The notes: generated by a model not told the origin, from the sequence alone. DNA of 28,420 nt from Priapulus caudatus (GCF_000485595.1 NW_014579441.1:2527-30946); one strand, 5' to 3'; shown: positions 9,969 to 20,102, numbered from the stretch's first letter. Made by a program: numbers and translations.

Positions 9969-10918
9969 AATAAAACGCATAGTACGTATTATTATTTGTA
10001 ATTTTCATATCTCTCCTCGAAAGGGAAACTTTTATATGTGTATGTATAAACACTCAAACGCACGCACTCACGCACATGCTAACACGCACGCAAACACTAG
10101 GGGAAAAAACCAACAACAACAACAGAATGATGAATTGGAAGAAAGAGAAAAAAGGAAAAAGAATGTTGAGAAAAACAGACAGACACTGTGTGGGATTTCT
10201 CTTTATAAACAATTGTACCATCAGAAATACACACCATCAAAAGGCTTCGAAAAAGCACTTGGTATCATGTACTTTCGATAACATGCATGTAAGTTGTTAA
10301 CGCAAATTGTACGTTTTTGGTTTTAATCAATAAACGCTTGAAATTGGAAGACTTGAATTCTTGTTTATTATGTAAAATACAAAGTAAACTGCATTACCAA
10401 AATTATCCACACATAAATATTCATCACCTTACAATAATAATGTGCACGTACGACATACACACGCACAGGTACAGATGTTATACACTTTTCATCAACATAT
10501 TCAGTACATATAAAACCTAGACAGGTATTTGACTTAGTGTATATTGACTATGACGCTATAGTGTGAGTGAGACGCTACCACTGCCAGTGGAAGATGTGTT
10601 ACCCAGAGGGGTCGTCTTACTGACGAATTACTTTACAACGCGGCTTTACCGTCGCCACACACATTACCGACAACATACTCCGTGCTGAAATGATTAGCAA
10701 ACATCGTTGGTGACCAGCGTCGCTTTCCCAACGCAAATAATTAATTAACTAAGCTACAACGATAAATTTTAACGCTATGACTGTATGATGGAATTACATA
10801 ACTCCCTCCCCCCGGATCGCCGATGACGACGACCTACCTGGAGGTATCGAGACAGCCACAGATGTACATGACGTGTAAAAACCTGATGCAAATTTCCACG
10901 AAATAGTCGCTATCCATT
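9969..10918. repeat. direct duplication, copy A
   Basis: The segment from AATAAAACGCATAGTACGTA to CCACGAAATAGTCGCTAT recurs in the same orientation at 11555-12394. Shared anchors include AACAACAACAA, GGGATTTCT plus TTATAAACAATTGTA, ATGTGCACGTACGACATACA and CCCCGGATCGCCGATGACGA. Copy A has an extra block at about 10505-10640. The open frames inside are short and differ between copies, so I call no gene, although a donor-like CCAG/GTAGGT occurs on the minus strand at the same place in each copy. Confidence 0.85.
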
Positions 10919-11062
10919 TGGAACTTACTAGTGAATACATAATTATATACTTACACATACATGCGCACGCCCACAAACACGCGCACGTACACACGCGTGC
11001 GCACACACATGTACACATATATACACGTAAACACGCACGCACAGACGAACTCGCACAATCGG

Positions 11063-11335
11063 GCGCACGTAGTACATAATACACATACATATATCTATGG
11101 TATATATACATGCACACACTCGCGCACACTCGAGCGCACGTAGTACATAATGTATATACATATTATATCTATGACATATATACACGCACACACGCGCACA
11201 CTCGGGCGCACGTAGTACATAATACACATACATATTATATCTATGACATATATACACGCACACACTCGCGCACACTCGGGCGCACGTAGTACATAATACA
11301 CATACATATATCTATGACATATATACATAGCTACA
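11063..11335. repeat. 71-74 bp tandem repeat, four copies
   Basis: Copies begin with GCGCACGTAGTACATAAT at 11063, 11134, 11206 and 11280, giving periods of 71, 72 and 74 bp. Each carries ATATCTATG and a CA-rich end. The open frames on the minus strand here repeat the same peptide and are artefacts of the tandem repeat. Confidence 0.9.
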
Positions 11336-11554
11336 TCTCATCGTGGACAAACCCGTGCGTACTGCACCCCCTCCTCCAGTCCGCAGCATGACCTTAGCAG
11401 TCATAACCTTAGCAGTCAGTAGAGGCATGACCTTCCCCCACCACGCGCTCACACGATCCCCATTCCCCGCTCACAAAAGACACCTTCACGCTCACCATCC
11501 CCACGCTCACACGACTTCCTAGTTACACAACCCCCGCGCCCGCACCCCTTCCCC
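11336..11554. other. C-rich spacer between the direct duplication copies
   Basis: Contains a short near-duplicate (GACCTTAGCAGTCATAACC then CTTAGCAGTC) and repeated 'cacgctcacacga' style motifs. No gene is visible. Confidence 0.4.
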
Positions 11555-12394
11555 ATAAAACGCATAGTACGTATAATTATTTGTAATTTTCATGTCTATA
11601 TGTAAATGTATATACAAACACAGAGACACGCACGTACGCACGCATGCATAATTTCTACGGAAGAAAACCAACAACAACAAGAGGATGGGGAATTCGAAGA
11701 GGAGGAGGAAAGAAAACAGAATTATGAGAAAATCAAAGACAGACAATGCGTGGGATTTCTTTTTATAAACAATTGTATCATCAGAAATACACAACATCAA
11801 AAGGTATCGAAAAAGCACTTGATAGCTGTATCACTTGCATTATGTACTCCCGATAACATACATGTAGTTAATGCTAATTCTACATTTCTTTTTAATCAAA
11901 AAACGATCCAAATTTGAAGTCTTGATTTTTTGTTTATTATGTGAAATACAAAGTAAACTGCATAGCCAACACTAGCCACACATAAATATTCATCACCGAA
12001 CAATAATAATGTGCACGTACGACATACACACGCACAGTTACAGATGTTACACACATTTCATCAACATATTCAGTACATTTTGTTTATTTTAATTATATTA
12101 CCGTTGACACACGCATCACGGACTACAGTGACGCCGCCTATAGGTGACCATACTCCTTGCTGGAATGATTAGCAGACATCGTTGGTGACCAACGTCGCTT
12201 TCCCAACGCAAATAATTAGTTAAATAAGCTACAACGATAAATGTTAACGCTATGACTATATGATCAAAATACATAACCCCCTCCCCCCGGATCGCCGATG
12301 ACGACGACCTACCTGGAGGTATCGAGACAGCCACAGACGTACATGATCGTGTCAAGACTTCATGCGAATATCCACGAAATAGTCACTATTCATC
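11555..12394. repeat. direct duplication, copy B
   Basis: Second copy of the 9969-10918 segment in the same orientation, with clear sequence divergence and no extra block. The start, ATAAAACGCATAGTACGTA, is also found inverted at about 12982-13008, so a third partial copy belongs to the inverted zinc-finger segment. Confidence 0.85.
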
Positions 12395-13060
12395 TGCCAT
12401 ATTTACAATTCATCAATCATACGTTGTTTACGAGCGATTACAAACCGAATGATACCGAATTCAATGGCGTCGCGAAAGCTAACACGCCACGGCGCACGCT
12501 ACACGAGAGATGAGCACGCACGGGTTTTCTCACGCACGCACGCACACACGGGTTTTCTCACCGCATTTCAGGCAGACGCGTGCCTTAACAACCTTATGGA
12601 TTCATACTTGAAATTAGGAGACTAATCGGACAACGTCTAAAATCAAATCAATTTAAAATCATATTATCTAATGATCATCATCTGATCTAATATCAATCTA
12701 AAATCCAAATCAAATCTAAATCAGGTGACTATCGCGAGTCGGCGACTACAGAGCAATGGTCGGGTGTAGACACGGAAATTATATTGAGTTTTAGGTGCCA
12801 CGTTTCCTGTTGCCATAGCAACAGTAGATGCTTCACTAAATAACTTCAATTACTTATCTGAGTTTATTTGACTAATGCCTATAAAGGTGCGTTATATCTC
12901 ACTTGGAATTTACTAGTGAATATATATACTTACACATACATGAGCACGCCTCCAAGCAAGCCAATTACAAATAATTATAGGCCTACGTACTATGCGTTTT
13001 ATTAGATCAGTGTTCAAAACACATGATTATTCACAAATGCTATTAAATTTCAGCGATTGT
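12395..13060. other. gene-free, repeat-derived stretch
   Basis: Holds a repeated ACGGGTTTTCTCAC motif (about 12507-12562), an AATCAAATC-type simple region (about 12640-12725), and a piece (12901-12944) matching 10916-10962 in direct orientation. No coding feature. Confidence 0.5.
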
Positions 13061-13067
13061 ATAACGG

Positions 13068-13262
13068 TCACACGTTGGATAGAGTAATACTCATCAAAAA
13101 CACAAACATGTTACCATCAGGTTGTATAACATAAGAGGTTTCACGGCTTTCACAGGCAATTCCTAGTTCAGCTTCCAATCTGGAAAGAAGCTGTAACAGT
13201 TGAGTTGCATTTGTTGGGATTCCACACTGCTCCAGCGTTAACTTCACTTCAAATGTGATCAA
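13068..13262 (-). pseudogene. inverted copy of the candidate C-terminal exon
   Basis: On the minus strand this reads LEQCGIPTNATQLLQLLSRL and VIQPDGNMFVFLMSIT, matching the plus-strand copy at 9733-9949. It then hits a stop where the plus copy continues, so it is shortened by about 15 codons. It lies directly behind the broken finger array with no spacer and is not in its frame. It looks like a duplicated, decaying copy. Confidence 0.55.
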
Positions 13263-13846
13263 TCAGATCGCACTTATACGGATTCTCTCGCGTGTGAGTT
13301 CCCAGATGTTTCTTCACAGCACCCGAATGCGAGAAGGCAGCATCACACAGATCTCACTTAAATGGTTTCTCTCCCGTGTGAGTTCTTAAGTGTCTCTTCA
13401 TATTACTCAGACAGGAGAAGGCAGCATCGCACAGAACGCACTCTTACGGTTTTTCTCCCGTGTGAGTTCTCATGTGTGTCTTCACAGCAGACGAATGCGT
13501 GAAGGCAGCCTCACACAGATCGCACTTAGGGCCTATACGGTTTTTCTTTCGTGTGAATTCTCATGTGTGTCTTCACATTACTCAGACAGGAGAATGCGGC
13601 TTCACACAGATCGCACTTATACGGTTTTTCTCCCGTGTGAATTCTCATGTGTGTCTTCACATTACTCAGACAGGAGAATGCGGCTTCACACAGATCGCAC
13701 TTATACGGTTTCTCTGCCGTGTGAGTTCTCATGTGTGTCTTCACATGACTCAGACAGGAGAAGGCAGCATCACACAGATCGCACTTATACGGTTTCTCTG
13801 CCGTGTGAGTTCTCATGTGTGTCTTCACATGATCCGACTGCGAAAA
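13263..13846 (-). pseudogene. broken C2H2 zinc-finger array (inverted copy)
   Basis: Read on the minus strand from 13846 downwards, there are parts of eight fingers. Helices include QSDHVKT, CLSHVKT, CLSNVKT (twice), HSSAVKT, CLSNMKR and HSGAVKK. Breaks are a 7 bp insertion in the linker near 13529-13535 that shifts the frame, a TAA in a KP(Y) linker near 13446, and a TGA after KPFK near 13361. The 5' side is cut at 13847, in mid-finger, by a dispersed repeat. The fingers are related to those at 8766-9549 but more diverged, so this is a non-functional paralogue. The long plus-strand open frame over it (13390-13929) is its shadow. Confidence 0.85.
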
Positions 13847-14067
13847 CCCAGTTAGCAAAAAAATTGGGCCCCATATGGATATGGGTTTTAGGCTGGGCAA
13901 ATGGGGCCCATAAAATAGGTTGGTTCTAAGTGGGTCCCACCTGGGCAAAAATGGGCAACTTTGTTCTGACTGGGACCTCAGTGGGGACTGGATGGGTAAA
14001 CATGGGCAACAAATTTGTGGTTTCCCCAAACTTGCCCAACTGGATCCCATGTGGGACCCAGCTAGCA
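13847..14067. repeat. TGGGC-rich dispersed repeat with 11 bp direct ends
   Basis: It begins CCCAGTTAGCA (13847-13857) and ends CCCAGCTAGCA (14057-14067), as near-identical direct repeats. Inside are recurring TGGGCAA, TGGGCCC and TGGGTCCCA words. The finger array does not resume on the far side, so this is a breakpoint rather than a clean insertion. I recall similar TGGGCAA-rich repeats from cnidarian and other marine invertebrate genomes, which is unverified. Confidence 0.6.
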
Positions 14068-14523
14068 TAAAATTGTCAGCACAAAATAATTATAATATTT
14101 AAAATTAAGTCAAATTTCATTAAAATAAATCCTGAGTAGTCCCAAAATAATGAAAAAATATTTTTCTAATTTATTGTACGTGTGTAGCTGATTCATGCGT
14201 TTTTTAATAGCGAACTCATACATTTATGACTATTTAGCCCGGTGATGATTAGCCTCATGATTTAGCCCGGTCCCGATGTGCCGCCATTGTTTTCATCATT
14301 TGAACGCATTTTCGTTTTAACGGTGAAATTTGCAGATTTTCTCACTTTGCTCGTTAAATCAAGGTAATTTCGCATTTATAACTTTCACTGGGTTTTTTCC
14401 ACTGTTGTTTTTCCTGCGTCAGTACCCTAGCTTATTATAATTTAGTATCTAAATTATCTAGTAAATCTATCCTCGCAAGCTTTCAGTTTCACGCGCTGCG
14501 ATTAGTTTTTGGCAGTGGCTACG
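14068..14523. other. gene-free stretch
   Basis: AT-rich, with a short direct repeat of 'tttagcccggt' (14236 and 14262 areas). No open frame, RNA gene or element boundary can be supported. Confidence 0.5.
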
Positions 14524-15297
14524 TTAGACCGAATAATTCTGTCCCATATAACCTTTTTTATATTTTGGTGAGGGTTATATTGGGACAGAACGGGGTTCAT
14601 TGAAATTTCGTGCGATCGCATGCAAAATGCATGCGCTGCTAATGCGGCCCGTACGCCGCTATTGGCGCGAAAAAAAAACCTACCGTTCCCTTCTACATGG
14701 CTTTACCTTGCTACTGATATGTGTATACATTCACTTCAATCGTTATTCGTTTCTTAAAAGATTGTTTTTCAGAAACCCCTCTTCATTAACTTTAGTAAAT
14801 TGCGTTGGCGCCATTTACAAAACAATCAGACCAATCACAGCGAGTCTCTACAATAGCCCTGGTTTTCTCGCTTGTTATCTGTGGCGCTGCAGGAGCGCCT
14901 GCATAGACTCGGCCTAGTGATTGGTCTTGATTGTTTGTAAATGGCCAGCTCGTAATTTACTAAAGTTACATGACGGGTCGCCCACTAGGCGAAGCCGGGT
15001 TTCTGAAAAAACAATCTAATAACGATTACGAAGTGATTGCAATTGAAGTTGGAATTGAAGTGATGAATAACGATTGAGTGAATTGTATACACATTCAGTA
15101 GCAAAGGTAAAGGCCATGTAGAAGGGAACGGTAGGTTTTTTTCCGCGCCAATAGCGGCGTACGGGCCGCATTAGCCGCGCATGCATCTTGCAATGCGATC
15201 TTCACGAAATTTCAATGAACCCCGTTTCTGTCCCAACTATAACCTCACCAAAATATAAAAACGTTCATATGGCGGACAGAATTATTCAGGTCATGAT
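14524..15297. mobile_element. palindromic foldback element, about 770 bp
   Basis: Almost the whole element is an inverted repeat centred near 14885. GAATAATTCTGTCC (14531) pairs with GGACAGAATTATTC (15274), the TTCATTGAAATTTCGTG block pairs near 15205, the GGGCCGCATTAGC block pairs near 14643, and ACCAATCACAGCGAGTCT pairs with its counterpart near 14910. GCTACG occurs just outside both ends (14518-14523 and 15298-15303), a possible 6 bp target-site duplication. No transposase frame was seen. Internal frames such as 14600-14917 merely read through the palindrome. Confidence 0.8.
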
Positions 15298-15474
15298 GCT
15301 ACGGCTACGCTGCACGGTATTTAATGTCTCGAGGCTACCGGGTACGGGAGTCCATTCACTCTTCCATACTTAACAGGACAAGGATGGCGGTCGGCGCCAC
15401 GATTTCGACATAATAACCGCTTTGGGGAAATAAATTCACGATTTCGCATGCCGTTTAGATGAGCTAAAACGCCT

Positions 15475-15541
15475 ACCCTAAAACTAACCATAAACCCTAA
15501 CTAACCCTAACCCTAACCCACCCTAACCCTAACCCTAACCC
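15475..15541 (-). repeat. interstitial telomeric repeat (TTAGGG)n
   Basis: On the plus strand, CCCTAA units follow one another from about 15494 to 15541, with degenerate units from 15475. Written on the minus strand this is TTAGGG, the telomere unit of most animals other than most arthropods and nematodes. It is short and slightly degenerate, so it is an interstitial block rather than a chromosome end. Confidence 0.9.
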
Positions 15542-16106
15542 GAACGCACCAAAAGGCGGCCTTCACCCGACGGCTACCGACTCTCAGCACTGTGCGTTAT
15601 TTTAGTGCGGCTGAGATTCGTAGTCAAAAAATTAATAATTCTGAGAAATCATTTTAGGCTATATAGTAGGCCTAGTTATATAATGCGACTAAGTCAAGGC
15701 TCATTTACGTTTATCTCGTTGGTCACTGTGGGAGAAAGCGTAGGCGTTTAACTTTAGTAGAACATTAGCCTTCAAGCAATTCACGATGATTCAAATTTAT
15801 GTCGTGATGGAGTGGAAGCGGAGCCCATTGCATTATAGGCCAAGTCATGTAGTGGAAAGTGAAACTGATGATAGTGATGATTGATTCCCATATGCCTGCT
15901 ACTTTCAATGTTTGCTGATATTCGGAGGGACAGTCAGTTTCAGGTTGTCCACAGCTTGTCCGATGAAGGAGTAAATTGAACTTCCCTCTGATACAGAATG
16001 ATAACTGTTCTGAAAATGACGTCATGGAAGATTTGACTATTATTCGCCTTCAAATTCACGAGGATGATCATTCAGGGTCTGGAGTCTGGGAAGATACTAA
16101 TTAGTA
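15542..16106. other. mostly unassigned sequence upstream of the transposase remnant
   Basis: Possibly includes the decayed acidic N-terminus of the transposase (for example ESETDDSDD readable near 15858), but stops and shifts prevent a firm call. TGACGTCA is at 16017-16024 and TAGGCCTA at 15667-15674. The minus-strand frame 15765-16025 has no recognisable domain. Confidence 0.4.
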
Positions 16107-16281
16107 GTGCTAGTGTGTCTGAAGCTGGTGGTGAACAAGCACAGTGTCAGATGGATATCAGGAAGGAGCAATTCTCTCGATGAGTTGGCTTCTTGGGCAG
16201 CAGAATGCCAAATTCCTCATAGTCACTTGCGGGGGCCTTCTTACTATTCTGCTCGTCCCCACTTTGCCATCTTTACCAAAA
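16107..16281 (+). pseudogene. transposase remnant, N-terminal part
   Basis: One frame reads LDELASWAAECQIPHSHLRG and, after a one-base shift near 16230, the next reads GLLTILLVPTLPSLPK up to 16281. This resembles the N-terminal segment (L-x-WA-x4-IPH, then LP-K) of a widespread animal transposase family that I place provisionally near CACTA/EnSpm (TNP2-like). The reading frame continues beyond the 2288 bp insertion, as GPRTLLET at 18574, when one copy of the AAAA duplication is removed. The copy is decayed and cannot encode an active enzyme. Confidence 0.7.
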
Positions 16282-17480
16282 GCAGTCTTCGACGTTAGGC
16301 GGTGGACCGTGGACCGAGACCACACAAAATCTCTCTCGGTCCAGTAAATTAACAAGTTAAATGGACCGTCGCGGTCACCCGTTTTTTTCAGCCACTCTTA
16401 GTTACAGTATTTAAATAATTTATCAAAGTATTTATGAGACTACTTACTGTATAATAACTGCCGAAAAAAACGCCGCATCTAAGTATCATCAAAACGCACA
16501 CCTCTTCGTGTTTTGTTTTTCATTAATCCAACTTATAAACTCGAAGATAAACGCAAACGGTTGTAAACATCACGACATTGCCGGAATGTCGGTTCCACAT
16601 GTTTATACGACAGGTTGTAACGCTTATACCAACAGCAGTCTTTAACATCAATTCATCCGCTCATCATTTATTTATCACGGACGAAAGCTGGACGTATCGT
16701 TGACTCTGGTATTCTTCCGTTACACACTGAACCGTAAACACACACACACCTCGACCGTCGTAACTCACAAAGCCTACTGCCTGCGTTGACTGCTTTGCAC
16801 CCGAACCCACCCAAAACCAAAACCAAAACCGTCCGGCCTATCATACGCGAGCCATACATGATGAATATGACTGTTACTGTATTCAATTGCTACAGCAGAT
16901 CGAGACTGATGATGAAGATGCAGATGACAATGAAAATTAAAAAGCCTGATTGAGGTTTTTAGTGAAGTTTTATGCACAAACATGTTATTTTTCTTGAAAT
17001 GAAACTGAAAATACCTCAAATGACAAAAATGCAACAAGTGATGCGAATGATTATGATGTTGCAAATACTATTAAAGTTTTAATAGTCCGCTTTGAAAATG
17101 AGTGTTGTTCCTTTTGACTAAACATGCTAAATGTGTGATTCAAGTTATCCACCAATATGTTCAAGAACTGATATTTTGTTAGATGAAAAAAAATCGCCTA
17201 AAAAATGTCCAAATTAAGAGTACAAATGCAGAGCTAATTTTTATCCCAAAATGCTGGAAATGGCATTTCATGAAGTATAGATTTCAAATTTTTCCGGGGG
17301 GGGCCATGCCCCCGAACCCCCCTATAGTTTGCCTAGTAACCTGCGGGCACTCGGATGCAAATCACACACACACCTCGGCAAGCCAAGGCGTGTGATTTTT
17401 CACTCGCCTGCTTTTTTCAAAACACAAGGACTGATAACACTTTTTAAACTTTGTTTCATCGCTAAACAAACGTCATAGGG

Positions 17481-17640
17481 TATTCTTACTGTTATCATAG
17501 CAGTGTGTAGAAGGTATATGATGATAATTTTGATAGGTATTCCTACTGTTATCATAGCAGTGTGTGAGAAGGTTTGCGATGTATATTGATAGGTATCCTT
17601 ACTGTTATCATAAGCAGTGTGGTAGAAAGGTATCTATATA
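17481..17640. repeat. 56-57 bp tandem repeat (three copies, fourth displaced)
   Basis: Copies with CTGTTATCATAGCAGTGTG start at 17481, 17538 and 17594. A partial and a fourth copy lie at 18333-18420 (fourth start 18373), separated by the hairpin and CA-rich tract. The array was therefore probably split by a later insertion. Confidence 0.85.
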
Positions 17641-17959
17641 TAATATATATCTGCCGATCTCTGTCTGTCTGTGGAGTGGACAAGCATATTGGGTATATGG
17701 GTATTTTGTTAGCGCTTAACTCTCTATGCCTCTGACTGTACCAGGTTAGGAATGAATTCACAATAAACCAGACATTTCGCATTTTCGATTTTCCATTTTT
17801 TGCCTTTTTTTGGATTTATACGCAATATCATGTCTGTCTTATTCTCAATTCATTCCTAACCTGGCACAGTCCCAGTTGCATACAACAGTTCAATCCACGA
17901 TGGGCATATAGAGCGCAGGGTCCACAGAGAGAGGGAGGAGAGAGATCGCAGATATATAT
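17641..17959. mobile_element. hairpin (foldback) insertion inside the tandem repeat
   Basis: TATATATCTGCCGATCTCTG at the left end mirrors AGAGATCGCAGATATATAT at the right. Inner arms GACTGTACCAGGTTAGGAAT (near 17733) and ATTCCTAACCTGGCACAGTC (near 17850) also pair. The intervening arm sequence matches poorly. This is a MITE-like foldback or an expressed-hairpin candidate. No gene is seen. Confidence 0.6.
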
Positions 17960-18185
17960 CCAAAATCCAAAAAACCCAAAAAATACAAAAAAATCCAAAA
18001 CCCAAAAAATCTAAAAACCCCCCAAAAAATCAAAAAAATTCAAAAAAACCCAAAAAAATCCACAAAATCAAAAAAACCAAAAAAATCCCCAAAAACCAAA
18101 AAAACCACAAAATCCACAAAATCAAAAAAAAAAAATCCAAAAATATCAAAAACCAACAAAATCAAACAATCAAAAAATCCAAGTC
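17960..18185. repeat. A/C-only low-complexity tract (ATCCAAAAAA)n
   Basis: About 225 bp built from CCAAAAA, ATCAAAAA and ACCAAAA units, with almost no G. It follows the hairpin element directly. It may be an expanded tail of that insertion. Confidence 0.9.
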
Positions 18186-18569
18186 AAATTCAACTGAAAA
18201 TCAATTCCCCCATCATGGCCCTTCATCGTGGGCCCTTCATGGCTGCCACGGAGTGGCTGTTGGCCTCTAGTATGTGATACATGCTCACTGACGACTAACG
18301 CAGATTTGTTGTTCTATTTGCAGCTTTTATTGTAGTGCATGTGTAGAAGGCATGTGATGTATATTTGATAGGTATTACTACTGTTATCATAGCAGTGTGT
18401 AGAAGGTATTATTAGGGGTAAAATACAAAATGATTACTGTTTAAGTTTTGTTCTTTATTGTCAAAATGTCAAATAATATTGGTCCAGTAAAATTTAGTCC
18501 GGTCCAGTAAATTTGCTGGCTTGGTGGACCGAAGGTCCAGTGTTTAGAAATTTCATTCGTGAAGACTGC

Positions 18570-19623
18570 AAAAGGCCCTAGAACTCTCCTTGAAACAGTT
18601 CAGTATTATGAAATCAGACCAATTAATCGAAGGTGGGGAATATCATCATTTTGGTATTGCAAAAGGTATACAGAGTATTTTGTCAGAATTCAGCGTCGTC
18701 CATTCAAGTAAATATTGATGGGCTACCTCTATTTAAAAGTTCAAAACTAAATTTTGGCCAATTTTAGGAAAAGTTGCTAAGCCTTTTTTCTCTGATCCAT
18801 TTGTCATTGGATTATTCTCAGGCGATAAGAAGCCTGTCAACGTTGACGAATATCTTAGAGATTTTGTCACTGAAATGAAGACGATGAAGATCAGGGGATC
18901 AAAATCAGGGGTTTGTATGGGAATTATCGTATTAGACTTGGGATAGCTTGCTTCATTGTGTGACGCACCTGCACGTGCATTGTTGGAAACAGACAAAACT
19001 GCATATATGCCTATTATGCTGCTGTGACAAGTGTGAGCAGAAGGGCATTTGGGTCTGCAACAAAGTCACTTTACCTGAGCGTCACTTCACCTCTAAGGAA
19101 TGATGTTGCATTTATGTCTATAGGAATGTCAAGGCCCACTCATCATGTTGGAGTATCACCACTAACCCAGCTATCACTTGGCATCGGTGACACAATTTCC
19201 GCATGATCCCATGCATCTGGTTTACTTGGAGTAGTGAAGCGTCTCATATGGAGTTTGGCTTAAGGGGCCTGTTGCTACAGGATGTCGTATTGGTGCTAAC
19301 GTTGCTTCCCAAATCTCGATGATCTAGCATGTCAGAAAATATATTCCTCGGGAATTCCCTCGTAAATGTCGATCTTTATCAAATACCAAAGGTGGAAAGC
19401 TACTGAGTTTCGCCAATTCATACTGTACAGTGGAAAAGTGGTTGCTGAAGCGGAAAATTGTCTAAAGCCTGCCTATCACTATCTTGCTTTTAGCAGTTGC
19501 CATATTTTTGCTTGCCAGCCCTCTTACATTTTTCAACCCATTGTGATTAATCCCAAAGTATCCTACACCTGTTTGTCCAACAATGGAGGGAATTTTATGG
19601 TATTGACCAATTGGTGTACAATG
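18570..19623 (+). pseudogene. transposase remnant, central part
   Basis: Scattered over three frames are the ordered motifs of the same transposase family: GPRTLLET, GGEYHHFGIAKGI, DGLPLFKSSKLNF then (after a one-base loss near 18754) WPILGKV, DPFVIGLFSGDKKP, CDAPARALLE, CDKCEQKG, THHVGVSPL, QFPHDPMHLVYL, GVVKRLIW, PREFPRKCRSL and RWKATEFRQFILYSG. In family members such motifs form one continuous protein, so at least six frame breaks and several stops have accumulated. Conserved Cys and His residues survive. The CACTA/EnSpm affiliation is from memory of animal TNP2-like proteins, so the superfamily name is less certain than the transposase identity. Confidence 0.8.
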
Positions 19624-20102
19624 CAGGGTTCTCCCTACGTTCGCGCGCGCGCGGGGCCGTTTGGGAAAACTCCCCCCTGTTTCAATCGTTGCGCCCCGTT
19701 TAAATTACCTCCGCCCGATTAAATTCCACCACAATAAAAGTTTCCAGCGCCGGGAATCGATCGTCAAGAATTCCCGTTCGACCAGGACACCCGACACGTG
19801 TATATTTTTACCGTAACACGCATGCACTGCAGACAGTACACAAGTTAACCTGACAGTTAACCAGACAATACAGAGTTAACCTGTCCCGAACCCAACACTA
19901 ACTGTACACCGACTCGGCTATCTTATATATACAAGAACCCAAATACGTCTATGGGTGTGGTGGCGATTTTACGCATTAATAGTGGTACGTGATAAAATAT
20001 ACACGCCCCCCGGACCCCCTAGTTTCCCCCTCCCACCTTCCCCTAGTTTCCCCCTCCCCCTCCCCCTCCCCCTGTTTGAATTTCATCCTGGGGAGAACCC
20101 TG
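19624..20102. mobile_element. 479 bp hAT-like non-autonomous element
   Basis: The ends are CAGGGTTCTCCC and its inverse GGGAGAACCCTG. CAATG is present on both sides (19619-19623 and 20103-20107). Removing the element and one CAATG gives GTGTACAATGTACAC, which reads VYNVH in the frame of the disrupted transposase, so the boundaries are exact. CAGGG termini suggest hAT. The 5 bp duplication is not the classical 8 bp but is reported for the hAT5 group. The interior has a (CG)n run near the left end and a CCCCCT-rich polypyrimidine tract near the right, with no coding capacity. Confidence 0.85.

Larger units (their letters stand above)
16282..18569. mobile_element. 2288 bp DNA transposon of unknown superfamily
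   Basis: It interrupts the transposase remnant. The ends are GCAGTCTTC (16282-16290) and GAAGACTGC (18561-18569), a 9 bp inverted repeat, with AAAA duplicated on both sides (16278-16281 and 18570-18573). Subterminal repeats of GGTCCAGTAAAT and GGTGGACCG type cluster near both ends (16301-16350 and 18480-18540), as in elements whose transposase binds subterminal motifs. Inside are a 56-57 bp tandem repeat, a nested hairpin and a CA-rich tract, but no transposase frame, so it is non-autonomous. A 4 bp duplication occurs in Chapaev, Sola, Ginger and Academ elements. The termini fit none of these securely. Confidence 0.75.

Noticed and set aside
11063-11335. CRISPR array
   Set aside because: The repeats are 71-74 bp direct tandem units without unique spacers, in animal DNA.
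13390-13929. 179-codon plus-strand frame
   Set aside because: It is the shadow of the broken minus-strand zinc-finger array and runs on into a dispersed repeat.
14600-14917. 105-codon plus-strand frame
   Set aside because: It reads through half of a palindromic element and shows no recognisable motif.
16668-17064. Minus-strand open frames inside the 2.3 kb element
   Set aside because: They contain repetitive Val-Leu-Gly or His-rich stretches and no transposase motif; they overlap each other in different frames.
19624-20102. Coding extension of the transposase frame into the hAT-like element
   Set aside because: The continued frame (to 19722) enters GC-rich element sequence; removing the element restores the conserved family motif instead.
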